Positions 27,356 to 35,895 of a DNA stretch of 64,000 nucleotides are shown piece after piece; the stretch's first letter is position 1, and the number at the start of each line of letters is the position of its first letter. Source of the DNA: an uncultured Oligoflexales bacterium (GTDB lineage Bacteria; Bdellovibrionota_B; Oligoflexia; Oligoflexales; JAPPIL01). The stretch is taken from contig OY282434.1 of NCBI GenBank assembly GCA_958296095.1, positions 1,394,001 through 1,458,000 on the forward strand, written 5' to 3'. Under the pieces are notes generated by a model. That model was not told where the DNA came from. It saw only the letters and a program-made list of their open reading frames with translations, and did not search any database. The position numbers were made by a program, and so were the translations under genes.

Positions 27356-28024
27356 ATGAAGTTCCTCCTGGTGTTGCTCGGTGGCATACTCGTTGCCTGT
27401 GGTGAAAGACCGACGGTCAAGCCCGATTCTGTTTGCAGCGCGCTTGCAATCAGCCCCTGTGTGACCAAGAATAAAAAAGAGGAAGAATCCACGGGTAGTG
27501 TGGCACATTGCAAAACCCAAAGGAAAGACTACGATAGCGTGCGCGGGGTATGTATTGTGCCCACCATTGCCTTCTGCGCCAAAGAGCTAGGGATGGTGGC
27601 AGGTTCACAAGCCTGCCAAGTGCCTGCCAGCCAAAGCGACTGCGATACTATCGGTAAAGAATTGAGCAAGACCTTGAGTTGGGAGAACAACGAGTGCAAG
27701 GCGGCAACTAGCATCGCTGGTCAAGGCAAGCTAGACAGCAGCATCAGGATTGCCTGGAACGGCAAGACCACCGTGCAAGGAGCACGAAATGCGTTCGTCA
27801 ACATTGGTAGTGTCACAGTTAGACCCTCAAAAAACGACTACCACCAGGTAAGCATGCTAAAAAAGAAAAACTCAACCTGTGAACTGCGCCGCGCGGCAGT
27901 AAGCGGCAGCAACTTCAAGGTGGATGCAAAAGGCCCTGTGTCTACCTGCGAAGGCAAGATTATCGTGATCAATACCAAAACGGGTGACTACAACGTCAAA
28001 GAATTCTCGGTGAAGATCAACTGA
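27356..28024 (+). CDS. Cys-rich lipoprotein
   Basis: 222 residues from ATG 27356 (AAGGAG upstream). The lipobox LVAC follows a short leader (MKFLLVLLGGILVAC). The mature part has about ten cysteines, implying disulfides and an extracytoplasmic site. The C-terminal strand block (STCEGKIIVINTKTGDYNVK) has the same rhythm as the lipoproteins at 33324 and 34355, so a shared beta-sandwich is possible. No enzyme motif is visible. Confidence 0.7.
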   Translation: MKFLLVLLGGILVACGERPTVKPDSVCSALAISPCVTKNKKEEESTGSVAHCKTQRKDYDSVRGVCIVPTIAFCAKELGMVAGSQACQVPASQSDCDTIGKELSKTLSWENNECKAATSIAGQGKLDSSIRIAWNGKTTVQGARNAFVNIGSVTVRPSKNDYHQVSMLKKKNSTCELRRAAVSGSNFKVDAKGPVSTCEGKIIVINTKTGDYNVKEFSVKIN

Positions 28025-28056
28025 CTCATCTGGGGCTATTCCCTCTATTGGTACAC

Positions 28057-28149
28057 TTAGCCGCTTAAATCCAACGTGTTTCCCGTATGGTAACGATCCA
28101 AAAACTCCTGTGGAGACTCATACCCTAGCGAGGAATGCAGTCTCTCGTG
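28057..28149 (-). pseudogene. C-terminal remnant of IS3/IS481-type transposase
   Basis: 30 codons ending in TAA read HERLHSSLGYESPQEF and then GNTLDLSG, the classic C-terminus of rve-domain transposases. Upstream of it the sequence changes at once to GGTCACTACAG, an IS-end-like string, so everything before was lost. Confidence 0.8.
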
Positions 28150-28224
28150 GGGGTCACTACAGTGGAGTCGACCCTGCCAAATTCTGACAACCGAGAAGCA
28201 TAGATTCGTTCTCCACTCCCTTCG

Positions 28225-29361
28225 GCTGGTATCTAGCTAATTTTTCAATTTTCTTTTCAAAGTTGCCAATTCTTTTTTCGAGATGCCAGTAACCTCACGG
28301 ATCATCGTGTCGTTCAACTTGCCCGACTTCAGCATATTTAGGATGAGGCTCTCCCGCCCGACAGAGATACCTTCTTCGCGCCCGACAGAGATGCCTTCTT
28401 CGCGCCCGACAGAGATGCCTTCTTCGCGCCCCTTGACAACCCCCTCAACCCGTCCGCGGGCGAAGTTCTCTGCTCCCACTCTTTCATAACCTAGTAATAT
28501 ATCTGGCATTAGTAACTCCTCTTCTGGTAATTCGGGCCAGCGTTCTCGCTCGATGCGATCGAAGGCCTGCCAACCAAGCTTCTTATCGGCATTTTCGTAA
28601 TAATCAATGAGACTGTCAATGATATACCGATGTCTGGTGTCTTTAATTTCCCGACTTTTCTCGATAATTTTAGCGACATCGTCCTCGGTTGCCTGCCAGA
28701 AATTGACTAAACCGTAGAGAACGATGCCTGCGGGCACACCTCCCCGCCAGAGACGGGGGGGAGCAAATTTATTGGGGTAAAAAACCTTCAGCGTAAAATC
28801 AGGCAACCAGCTGAGCAGTTTTTGCATGGCGGGTGTAGAGGTGTCGTGTTTTCGCCAGGCCCACCGCAGATAACTCTCCTGTATAACGACGTTCGGGTCA
28901 GCACAGCAGAGCAGGATCATCGGCACAACGACACACTTGGTGCGTTTGCAGAGCGCGGCATAATAACTCATGATCTGCACGATGGCATCGGGGTCGTCGT
29001 AGCTCTTGTGCTCCAAGATAGTGTAGAACATAACCTGTTCACCGTCGAGCAAGGTGACCTTGATAATAAAATCGGCATATAGGCTTTTGTTCCCCAAAAC
29101 TGCAGCCGTGTCGGTGACATCCAAGGTCTGCCAGTCGAACAGGGAGCTGATCTTTGGTGGCAATAACACGGTTAAAACCTGCGCGGCCAGTTCCTTATCC
29201 TTGAGGAGTTTGAAAACCTTATCGTGGAGCGAGGATTTTTTCGGCATCGGCTTCTCCGAGATAAATTGCAAGTGTTTATCAGTTAGATATTAGCGTGTGG
29301 GGGCAAAGAGCAAATTCGTAAGCATCTCATCTCGCCTTCACTGGCGTGGGAGGTACCTTGG
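28225..29361. repeat. long direct repeat, copy B
   Basis: Second copy of 18911-20061, same orientation, with scattered substitutions and one fewer 12-base unit in the tail region. It ends at AGGTACCTTGG, after which the sequences diverge. Confidence 0.85.
28237..29247 (-). CDS. Rpn-family nuclease/putative transposase 2
   Basis: 336 residues from ATG 29247. The PD-(D/E)XK residues match copy 1 (Asp59, Glu79, Lys81). The tail has three GREEGISV units but lacks the extra VEGR unit present in copy 1. Near-identity to copy 1 over the gene and about 100 bases upstream shows recent duplication or gene conversion. See copy 1 for function. Confidence 0.88.
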   Translation of the reverse strand: MPKKSSLHDKVFKLLKDKELAAQVLTVLLPPKISSLFDWQTLDVTDTAAVLGNKSLYADFIIKVTLLDGEQVMFYTILEHKSYDDPDAIVQIMSYYAALCKRTKCVVVPMILLCCADPNVVIQESYLRWAWRKHDTSTPAMQKLLSWLPDFTLKVFYPNKFAPPRLWRGGVPAGIVLYGLVNFWQATEDDVAKIIEKSREIKDTRHRYIIDSLIDYYENADKKLGWQAFDRIERERWPELPEEELLMPDILLGYERVGAENFARGRVEGVVKGREEGISVGREEGISVGREEGISVGRESLILNMLKSGKLNDTMIREVTGISKKELATLKRKLKN

Positions 29362-29559
29362 TGTGGCCGCCCCGGTCAGCAAATCAATCAAAACCCCTGA
29401 GCACCAGTTAAGGAGACAATTGCCCAGCAGAAACCAGCCTACTGTGCTTTGACTACGCAACGCATCGGCCGTTTTTTTTGCTCTAGCCGCGTTTGTAGTT
29501 TTGTCCGTATTTTTTTGTAACTCGCCAATATGTTGGCTGATTTTTTTTCGGCTGGTCAC
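29338..29559 (-). CDS. small membrane protein, doubtful
   Basis: 73 residues, GTG start without a good SD. A charged N-terminal half (EL QKNTDKTTNAARAKKT) leads to one hydrophobic segment (VGWFLLGNCLLNWCSGVLID) and a short tail. The last part resembles the end of small phage/plasmid-type lipoproteins that finish in a GN-x-GxxID-xxTGA motif. A degenerate copy with in-frame stops lies at 33148-33300, so this may also be a relic. Confidence 0.35.
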   Translation of the reverse strand: MTSRKKISQHIGELQKNTDKTTNAARAKKTADALRSQSTVGWFLLGNCLLNWCSGVLIDLLTGAATPRYLPRQ

Positions 29560-29576
29560 GAAATTGACTCAGGCAT
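29425..29576 (-). repeat. dispersed repeat T, copy 1
   Basis: About 150 bases matching 33148-33300 in the opposite orientation, starting ATGCCTGAGTCAATTTCGTG. It includes most of the small reading frame above. Confidence 0.7.
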
Positions 29577-29633
29577 AGCGCCAGCTTTTCGGGGCGGCTA
29601 GGGGGCAAGCCTGAACTACACATGCCTTATTCT

Positions 29634-29674
29634 GGGGCCGAAAGGGTGTCCTGTTTTTTATGGGATCACTACAC
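29634..29674 (-). mobile_element. IS-end-like sequence
   Basis: On the minus strand GTAGTG is followed 14 bases later by AGGACAC and then a CTTTCGGCC block, matching 18714 and 50065-50091. No transposase is attached. Confidence 0.5.
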
Positions 29675-29930
29675 ACATACAGTGAGCGTGGTGTGGCTAT
29701 CTTTCGGAGCCTGTCGAGACATAGGCAGTTAGGATCTTTAATCCGATGCATTTTATTCTTTGGCTCAGTGTCTTGCACGGTGGTAGAATGGCTTTGTCCC
29801 AGGCGTTTTAGCCTGAGGACAAGCAAAGAGGTTAGCAGGCAAGCCTGAGCGCAAAAGCGAGAGGTCTGATGGCAAGCAAAGAGGCTTGGGAGCAAGCCTG
29901 AACGCAATGGCAGGATGCCTGAGAACATGC
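29675..29930. repeat. intergenic with S repeat modules
   Basis: Unassigned sequence up to about 29815, then S modules (CAAGCCTGAGCGCAAAAGCG, GAGAGGTCTGATGGCAAGCA) running into the tandem repeat. No gene is seen. Confidence 0.6.
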
Positions 29931-30056
29931 AGCGAGCGGAGCTAGGAAGCGGCAAAAAGTCCAGCGAGCGGAGCTAGAAAGCGGCAAAAAGTCCAGCGAG
30001 CGGAGCTAGGAAGCGGCAAAAAGTCCAGCGAGCGGAGCTAGGAAGCGGCAAAAAGT
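29931..30056. repeat. 32-bp tandem repeat, about 3.9 copies
   Basis: Units start at 29961, 29993 and 30025, with a first partial unit from 29931. Each contains GCGAGCGGAGCTAGRAAGCG then GCAAAAAGT. The array ends 20 bases before the TTG start of the fused lysine enzyme, so it makes up that gene's immediate upstream region. Confidence 0.85.
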
Positions 30057-30075
30057 CGCGTAGCATGGAGTTGGT

Positions 30076-32634
30076 TTGTCACCATCACGCACAACGCTAG
30101 TATTGAAATTCGGTGGAACGTCGGTAGCTGATGCCGCTTCGTGGCGGCGCATTCACACAGTTGTGCAGCGCAGCTGTGCCACAGCTGACCGTGTGGTATT
30201 GGTGGTGTCGGCCTTATCGCAAGTGTCGAACACGATCGAGCAGTTGCTGCGAGAAGCAGAGCAGGGGTTTCCGCAGACACGCTTTGCGCAGTTGCAGGCA
30301 CGGCATCAGCACTTGGCCGCGGATTTGGGGGTAGCACAACTGGGCGACATCGAGGCCGAGTGGCAGCGCTTGCATGCACTGCTGACATCGGTGTGTGGCC
30401 AGCATAAACACGTCGACCCGCCGCGGTGGGCGCAAGCAATGTCTTGCGGTGAGGTCATTGCTTCGCGGCTTGGCTGTCTCTTTCTGCAGCAGCAAGGTCT
30501 TGCGGTGACGTGGTTGCATGCGGCTGACTTGCTGTTGGCCAACGACGATAGTTATCTCGACAGCGATTGTAGTTTCAGCCCGCGACCTGAAGCTCAGGCA
30601 CTGCTGGCGCGTGCTTCGCTATGCATCACCCAAGGCTTCATCGCTCGCAACAGTGCAGGCGAGACGGTGTTGCTCGGCCGCGGCGGATCGGACACCTCAG
30701 CCACCTTGCTGGCGGGGGGCCTAGGTGCAGTGCGCTGTGAAATTTGGAGTGACGTGCCTGGCTTTTATTCCACCGACCCGCGCCACATTCCACAAGCAAA
30801 ACTTATCAAGACGCTCAGCTGTGCCGAAGCACAGGAGATAGCTTTGATGGGGGCGAAGGTTTTGCATCCACGTGCTATCGCGCCACTCGTCACCGCGGGC
30901 GTTGAGTTACAACTTCGCTCACTGCAAAATCCTGAGGTGCAAGGCACACGAGTATCGAGTCGTTCAGTCACTGATGCTTGTCCCGTGAAGGCGGTGACGG
31001 TGAAGAACGACATCTTGCTGCTGCACATGGAAAGTTTGAGGATGTGGCGGCAAGCAGGTTTTTTGGCTGACATTTTCAATTGCTTCAAGCAGCATCGTTT
31101 TTCTGTTGATCTTATTTCAACTTCAGAGGCGAGTGTCAGTGTTTCACTCGACAAAATTGCCGTCGAGCGTGAGGCAGAGCTAGATGCACTGCTGACTGCT
31201 TTACAAAAGTTTTGCACGGTCACCAAAATTCCACATTGCGCCACCCTCAGCGTTATCGGCAGAAATATCCGCAGCGTTTTGCACGAACTCAGTCCACTGT
31301 TTGCCCTCTTTGAACGGCAGACGGTGCATCTCGTCGCCCAATCGGCCAACGATCTCAATTTAACCTTCGTCGTCGCCCAAGAGCAGAGCGAGCGTCTCTT
31401 ACACAAGATGCATCAGCTGTTGTTCGGGGGAGCAACTAGCAACGAGGTTTTTGGCAGCAGTTGGTTGCAGTTACAAGAGACGAGCAAGGACGCATTACCA
31501 CCCCGACCGACTTCGTGGTGGCGGCAGCAGCGCGGTAAGCTTATACAGTTAGCCCTGCAGCACGATGCGGCACTGTATGTATACTCGTTGTCGGCGGTGG
31601 ACTTGGCAGTGCAAAAACTGCGGGAGCTACGCAGTGTGGCGCGCATCTTTTACGCGATGAAGGCCAATCACCACGAAGCTGTGCTTAAGTTTCTGGCTGC
31701 GCAACAGCTTGACTTTGAATGTGTATCGCAAGAGGAGATACAGCAGCTGGTGCGGACGTTGCCACAGCTGGATATGGCCAGGGTGTTGTTTACGCCCAAT
31801 TTTTGTGCGCGGCATGAATATGAGTTTGCGCTGGCACGTGGCTGTGTGGTGACGATCGATAATCTTTATGTGCTGGAGCGCTGGGGCGAAGTTTTTGCGG
31901 GACGGGAGGTAGTCCTACGCATCGATCCTGGCTTTAGCACAGGGCATCATCGGCATGTGATGACGGGGGGGGTGCGATCTAAATTCGGCATCTCGCCGCG
32001 TGATTATGAACGCATGCTCGCGCTGACGCGACGACACGGTATCGTTGTCAAGGGTTTGCATGCGCATTCGGGCAGCGGTATCCTTGCTACGCACGAGTGG
32101 CGGGGTCGGGCCGAGGCGTTGGCAGCATTGGCGGCGGAATTCGGGCAGGTAGAGGTTCTCAATCTTGGCGGTGGATTCGGCGTGCCTGAGCATCCGCAGG
32201 AACGTGAACTTGATTTTGCGCGGCTCGATGCATCGTTGCAAGCGATGGCAGAGAGGTTTGAGCTGTGGATTGAGCCAGGGCGTTACCTGACTGCGGCTGC
32301 AGGGGTATTGCTGGCGCAAGTGACCCAGCTGAAACACAAGGAGCTGGTAAACTTCGTCGGGGTCAACACGGGCATGAACTCGTTGTTACGTCCCGCGCTT
32401 TACGGTGCTTATCACGAAATTTTTAATCTTACTCGTCTTGAGGAAGAAGATGCGTTTGAGATGGTTGAAGTCGTGGGGCCGATATGCGAGTCGGCGGATA
32501 ATTTTGGTCATGCCCGCCTCTTGCCGCCCTGTCGGGAGGGCGATGTGTTGTTGATCAGCAATGTCGGTGCGTATGGTGCGGTAATGGCTTCGCATTACAA
32601 TCTGCGTCCGCCTGCGACAGAGATGGTGCTGTAG
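30076..32634 (+). CDS. lysAC: fused aspartokinase-diaminopimelate decarboxylase
   Basis: 852 residues. TTG 30076 follows GGAG by 5 bases and puts KFGGTS at residues 11-16. The N-terminal about 300 residues are the aspartokinase catalytic domain (IWSDVPGFYSTDPR present), followed by ACT-type regulatory domains (about 310-465) that normally bind lysine. The C-terminal about 370 residues are a fold-III PLP decarboxylase with Lys529 in YAMKAN, HAHSGSG, NLGGGFG, EPGRYL and the GPICESADN catalytic Cys. It therefore covers the first and last steps of the DAP/lysine pathway in one chain, which suits feedback control by lysine. Such fusions are known in a few bacterial groups. Confidence 0.95.
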   Translation: MSPSRTTLVLKFGGTSVADAASWRRIHTVVQRSCATADRVVLVVSALSQVSNTIEQLLREAEQGFPQTRFAQLQARHQHLAADLGVAQLGDIEAEWQRLHALLTSVCGQHKHVDPPRWAQAMSCGEVIASRLGCLFLQQQGLAVTWLHAADLLLANDDSYLDSDCSFSPRPEAQALLARASLCITQGFIARNSAGETVLLGRGGSDTSATLLAGGLGAVRCEIWSDVPGFYSTDPRHIPQAKLIKTLSCAEAQEIALMGAKVLHPRAIAPLVTAGVELQLRSLQNPEVQGTRVSSRSVTDACPVKAVTVKNDILLLHMESLRMWRQAGFLADIFNCFKQHRFSVDLISTSEASVSVSLDKIAVEREAELDALLTALQKFCTVTKIPHCATLSVIGRNIRSVLHELSPLFALFERQTVHLVAQSANDLNLTFVVAQEQSERLLHKMHQLLFGGATSNEVFGSSWLQLQETSKDALPPRPTSWWRQQRGKLIQLALQHDAALYVYSLSAVDLAVQKLRELRSVARIFYAMKANHHEAVLKFLAAQQLDFECVSQEEIQQLVRTLPQLDMARVLFTPNFCARHEYEFALARGCVVTIDNLYVLERWGEVFAGREVVLRIDPGFSTGHHRHVMTGGVRSKFGISPRDYERMLALTRRHGIVVKGLHAHSGSGILATHEWRGRAEALAALAAEFGQVEVLNLGGGFGVPEHPQERELDFARLDASLQAMAERFELWIEPGRYLTAAAGVLLAQVTQLKHKELVNFVGVNTGMNSLLRPALYGAYHEIFNLTRLEEEDAFEMVEVVGPICESADNFGHARLLPPCREGDVLLISNVGAYGAVMASHYNLRPPATEMVL

Positions 32635-32701
32635 TCGTTGGGGAAGTGCTGAGTGTTTTTATCTCTTGGCTGTGCTACAGCTGCACGGCAGGAGGTGTAT
32701 G

Positions 32702-33142
32702 ATGCGTGTGGTTTGGAAACGTCCTGATGGGTTTCACGGTGCAGTGCCATCGGATTTTTTTGTCGTCGATGTTGCCGGGCAGGTGAAACTGTGGCTGCAC
32801 CGGCGAGAGCGTGAGTGGTTTCCCTTTCAGGTGACAGGTGGTTGGCAAGATGCCGATGCGACATGCAAACTCAACCGCTTGGTCAACCTCCTCGCCGCGG
32901 CCGATGCCGTGTGGATTAACCACCTTCTCAATACATTCAACAATTCCCTGAGCGACAACCCCACCGCTTTCTTCGACGAAACCATCACCTGGCTGAACGA
33001 CGACATGAGCAACCTCAAGGGTGACAGGTGGGAGGTGGAGGTGATGGAGAAGATTATATCCGCCATCCAGGAACGCCTGCAAGCAATTCGCCCGCGTTTT
33101 GAGCAGCAAGCACAGCCTAGTGCCGCGAGCACCACCCCCTGA
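32702..33142 (+). CDS. small conserved-looking protein, unrecognised
   Basis: 146 residues. Two adjacent ATGs (32699, 32702) follow AGGAGGT; the second has the better 6-base spacing. There is no signal peptide or membrane helix. The N-terminal half is strand-rich (RVVWKRPDGFHGAVPSDFFV) and the C-terminal half is helical. It follows the lysine enzyme by 67 bases on the same strand and could share its transcript. No known motif. Confidence 0.6.
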   Translation: MRVVWKRPDGFHGAVPSDFFVVDVAGQVKLWLHRREREWFPFQVTGGWQDADATCKLNRLVNLLAAADAVWINHLLNTFNNSLSDNPTAFFDETITWLNDDMSNLKGDRWEVEVMEKIISAIQERLQAIRPRFEQQAQPSAASTTP

Positions 33143-33147
33143 GTGCC

Positions 33148-33300
33148 ATGCCTGAGTCAATTTCGTGACCAGCCGAAAAAAACTTGGCTAACATATTAGT
33201 GGGTTACAAAAAAATACTGACAAAACCGCAAGCAAAGCTAAAGCAAAAAAAAAACGGTCGATACGTTGCGTAGTCTAAGCACTGGGTGCTGGAAGTATTT
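33148..33300 (+). pseudogene. degenerate copy of repeat T
   Basis: It matches 29425-29576 (inverted) from ATGCCTGAGTCAATTTCGTG through TTGCGTAGTC. The equivalent of the 73-residue frame reads TSRKKLG and then hits a stop, so it is not translatable. It ends just before the SD of the next lipoprotein gene. Confidence 0.65.
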
Positions 33301-33323
33301 GGATAAATTTTTGGAGGTGAGTG

Positions 33324-34289
33324 ATGAAATTTTCAGGAATGTGTGTGGGACCGGCTGTGTCATCGATCGTTGCCCTGGTGGTGATGGGAATGCTGGCTGC
33401 GTGTCACGTAACAGAACAGGATGGAGATGTTAAGGACTTTGCAGACGCGGATGAGCCTTCAGAGGATCAGGCAAAAGACTACATGAGTACACACTGTAAT
33501 CAGCTTGGGACTGCCCAATCCAGCCCGTCGGGTGGGAAATCTTATACGTATAAGCATGAAGATAAAGTCCGTGGTCAAGAATGTAGCATCCCAGTGACGA
33601 TCACGGCAACCGGGCTTAGGTATATGCAGCAAAGACAGGTATCGTGTGGTGTTGTAAGAAACGAGGACGGCACTTCTACTGGTGAGCTACAACTGGAAAT
33701 AGGAGGTCATAATGCTTCTTTTCCATACAATAATAATAAGAGTCTGTATAATACTCTCAAAATCGGTTGCTCCACCAAGAGTATACACATAGATGGAAAA
33801 TTTATAACTGGAAATAAGGAATTGAGGATAACTGTCAATGATAATGTTGTTTTTTATAAGGAGACATTGAAGAATTTTCTGGAGGATTATGTGGATGGGA
33901 TAACAGATGAAAATAAGAAGGTAAAGTTCGACAAGGCTCTTAGAGCTGGAGGCAATCCAAATAAACCAATCCATATCGACGAAATGTCCATTTACGAGCG
34001 TCTAAAAGACTTGGGATTTGACCAAGATGATGCTAAGCAACTGCTCAAGCTCATGTACATCACAAAAAGAGACTATGTGGAGAGCAACACTTACCCTGAC
34101 ATAGCTTCTCGTGCTCAGCAGGTGCTTGACGATGCAACATGGGAAAGTGAAGACAAGATCGAACACCGCACCGTATCACAAAATTTGATTTATGGCCTTG
34201 ATAGTTCATATTTTGGCATGACCAGACAATTTTATAAATATTACATGACTGGTGATGAACTATGGTTCACCGAAGGGTATAAGAGGTGA
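33324..34289 (+). CDS. lipoprotein, family LP-1
   Basis: 321 residues from ATG 33324 (GGAGGTGA upstream). The leader ends in the lipobox LAAC (MGMLAACHVTE). Residues about 60-175 share a domain with the next gene: CSIPVTITATGLRYMQ, VSCGVV, TGELQLEIGG, and a KELRITVND strand. The C-terminal about 140 residues are a separate helical part. The gene is AT-richer than its neighbours. No enzyme motif is seen; it is probably anchored in the outer or inner membrane facing the periplasm. Confidence 0.7.
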   Translation: MKFSGMCVGPAVSSIVALVVMGMLAACHVTEQDGDVKDFADADEPSEDQAKDYMSTHCNQLGTAQSSPSGGKSYTYKHEDKVRGQECSIPVTITATGLRYMQQRQVSCGVVRNEDGTSTGELQLEIGGHNASFPYNNNKSLYNTLKIGCSTKSIHIDGKFITGNKELRITVNDNVVFYKETLKNFLEDYVDGITDENKKVKFDKALRAGGNPNKPIHIDEMSIYERLKDLGFDQDDAKQLLKLMYITKRDYVESNTYPDIASRAQQVLDDATWESEDKIEHRTVSQNLIYGLDSSYFGMTRQFYKYYMTGDELWFTEGYKR

Positions 34290-34354
34290 CAATTAAAGAA
34301 GAGCAAAGAACAGAAGGAAATTGGTGATTGGTAGTGATTAAAGAAGGAAAGATA

Positions 34355-35098
34355 ATGCCGATTAATCCTCGACAAAACAGGCGAGCACCTCTACGGGGGG
34401 TGCTTGCTGTTTTATTGGCAGTGCTGTGGCTACTCATTGGCTTCAGCCTGTCTGCCTGCCGTTCCGACGGCGCGGAGCCAGCCGCGGGTGTCAAGGTGGA
34501 TGCAGGCGCAGAGGACGTAGCGGAGGAGGGGGACAATGATCCGGATTTCATCTACCTGGAGAATAACTGTCGTAATTTAACGGAGTGGAAGCGTGACACG
34601 ACAGCTGCGGACAGCTGGGTCAAGTATCTCTACGATACGAGTAGCTACAGGCTTGTGCCAAGCGGAAAACTGGTGACAGAATCGATCTGTGCGTTCCCGG
34701 TCACGGTAACTAAAACTGCAGTGCGCCTCATGCGGGCGATAGGGGTGAGTTGCGAGGACGTGCTATTGGATAACGGTAGGCCCACGGGTGAGTTGCAACT
34801 AAACATGGGGAAAGAACGGCAGACAAACTATGGAAACTACAGGGAATTGAAAATTCTTTGCAATACCGTCGAGGTAGTAGTGAGCGGCAAAGTCCACGAT
34901 TATGGTGACAAGGAGTTGTCGTTAGAAATTTTTGATCAGTGGCACGAGACAGACGGCGGGGGGTCAGGACAGCATATCGGCACGGCAATAACATATACGG
35001 CGGACAAAAGTGTCGTTACAGTGAAGAAGTACTATTACGACCAAGACTACAAAATTGTAAATAAAGAGCACATTTACCCCACAGAAGATACGCAGTAG
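34355..35098 (+). CDS. lipoprotein, family LP-1 paralogue
   Basis: 247 residues from ATG 34355 (AAGAAGGA upstream). A basic leader (NRRAPLRGVLAVLLAVLWLL) leads to the lipobox LSAC. The shared domain reads CAFPVTVTKTAVRLMR, VSCEDV, TGELQLNMG and KELSLEIFD, matching the preceding gene, and four Cys positions are conserved between them. It lacks the helical C-terminal domain of its neighbour. Tandem duplication followed by divergence is the likely origin. Confidence 0.7.
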   Translation: MPINPRQNRRAPLRGVLAVLLAVLWLLIGFSLSACRSDGAEPAAGVKVDAGAEDVAEEGDNDPDFIYLENNCRNLTEWKRDTTAADSWVKYLYDTSSYRLVPSGKLVTESICAFPVTVTKTAVRLMRAIGVSCEDVLLDNGRPTGELQLNMGKERQTNYGNYRELKILCNTVEVVVSGKVHDYGDKELSLEIFDQWHETDGGGSGQHIGTAITYTADKSVVTVKKYYYDQDYKIVNKEHIYPTEDTQ

Positions 35099-35147
35099 TT
35101 GGGAGCGGGCGAGATGGCTATACCTTGCCCTGCCCACAAAGAATTGA

Positions 35148-35726
35148 TCATGACTCCACGTAAGTGACAATCCTGTCTTGGAATTTCAACACACAACCAT
35201 CGGCACGATTGATCTCGACATAGAGAGTATAAGTCGTTTCACCACCCCAGACAGGGCCATCTCCCTTTAGAGTCAATTTATTACCATTGTCACTTTCCCA
35301 TGTAGCCCAACAAGAACCAAAATCCTCCTCGTCTATATCAGGCAGGGAACTACAGTAGTTATCCAAAAGCTCATCGTACGATGGAGCACCGTCGTCACCT
35401 TCGTTCCAATAGCCGTCACCGTAGTAGATGGACATCTCCTCATAACCGAGGTCGGTTTCGTAGGTAAACGTGCCCTTGAGCTTGATCGGCTCAGCGGAAT
35501 AATCCTTCATTAGTAGTCTATAACTAAACGCATCGCCGTCCTTGCTAAAGTATGAATAGAACTCCTGTTCACCTTCAGCACAGCTGTTCTCCAGCGTGTC
35601 CTCGTTAGTAAAATCACCCTCGACATCCATTACCAACGGGATTTCATCGATAGACTCAAAATCCGCCCACAGCGTCGGTGACAGCAACGCAACGGCTATC
35701 AGCACCAACCTAAATCTAAACCACAC
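35148..35726 (-). CDS. acidic secreted protein
   Basis: 192 residues, GTG start (AGGGGG about 10 bases ahead). It has a signal peptide (MWFRFRLVLIAVALLSPTLW) with cleavage after ADF-like residues, so it is soluble and not lipidated. The mature part is very acidic (many D/E), strand-rich, and has four Cys. It is convergent with the lipoprotein pair. The family is not recognised; it may be a further distant member of the same secreted set. Confidence 0.6.
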   Translation of the reverse strand: MWFRFRLVLIAVALLSPTLWADFESIDEIPLVMDVEGDFTNEDTLENSCAEGEQEFYSYFSKDGDAFSYRLLMKDYSAEPIKLKGTFTYETDLGYEEMSIYYGDGYWNEGDDGAPSYDELLDNYCSSLPDIDEEDFGSCWATWESDNGNKLTLKGDGPVWGGETTYTLYVEINRADGCVLKFQDRIVTYVES

Positions 35727-35834
35727 AACACGATCCCCCTAAAAAGATTAAAGAGCCAACGCGGCAGCATGCTAAGCATTTCTATTTTTGCTGTCAACCC
35801 CCGCGTGAATCTTTGCTACGCGCAGCGCTGTGCG

Positions 35835-35890
35835 CTACGCTACGCTACGCTACGCTACGCTACGCTACGCTACGCTACGCTACGCTACGC
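35835..35890. repeat. 11 perfect TACGC units
   Basis: A 5-base microsatellite from 35836 to 35890. It lies in a repeat-rich gap without genes. Pentamer arrays of this purity expand and contract by slippage. Confidence 0.95.
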
Positions 35891-35895
35891 GGCTC

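Noticed and set aside
33165..33300. A second intact copy of the 73-residue small protein
   Set aside because: The frame has a stop after seven codons and further changes; treated as a degenerate repeat.
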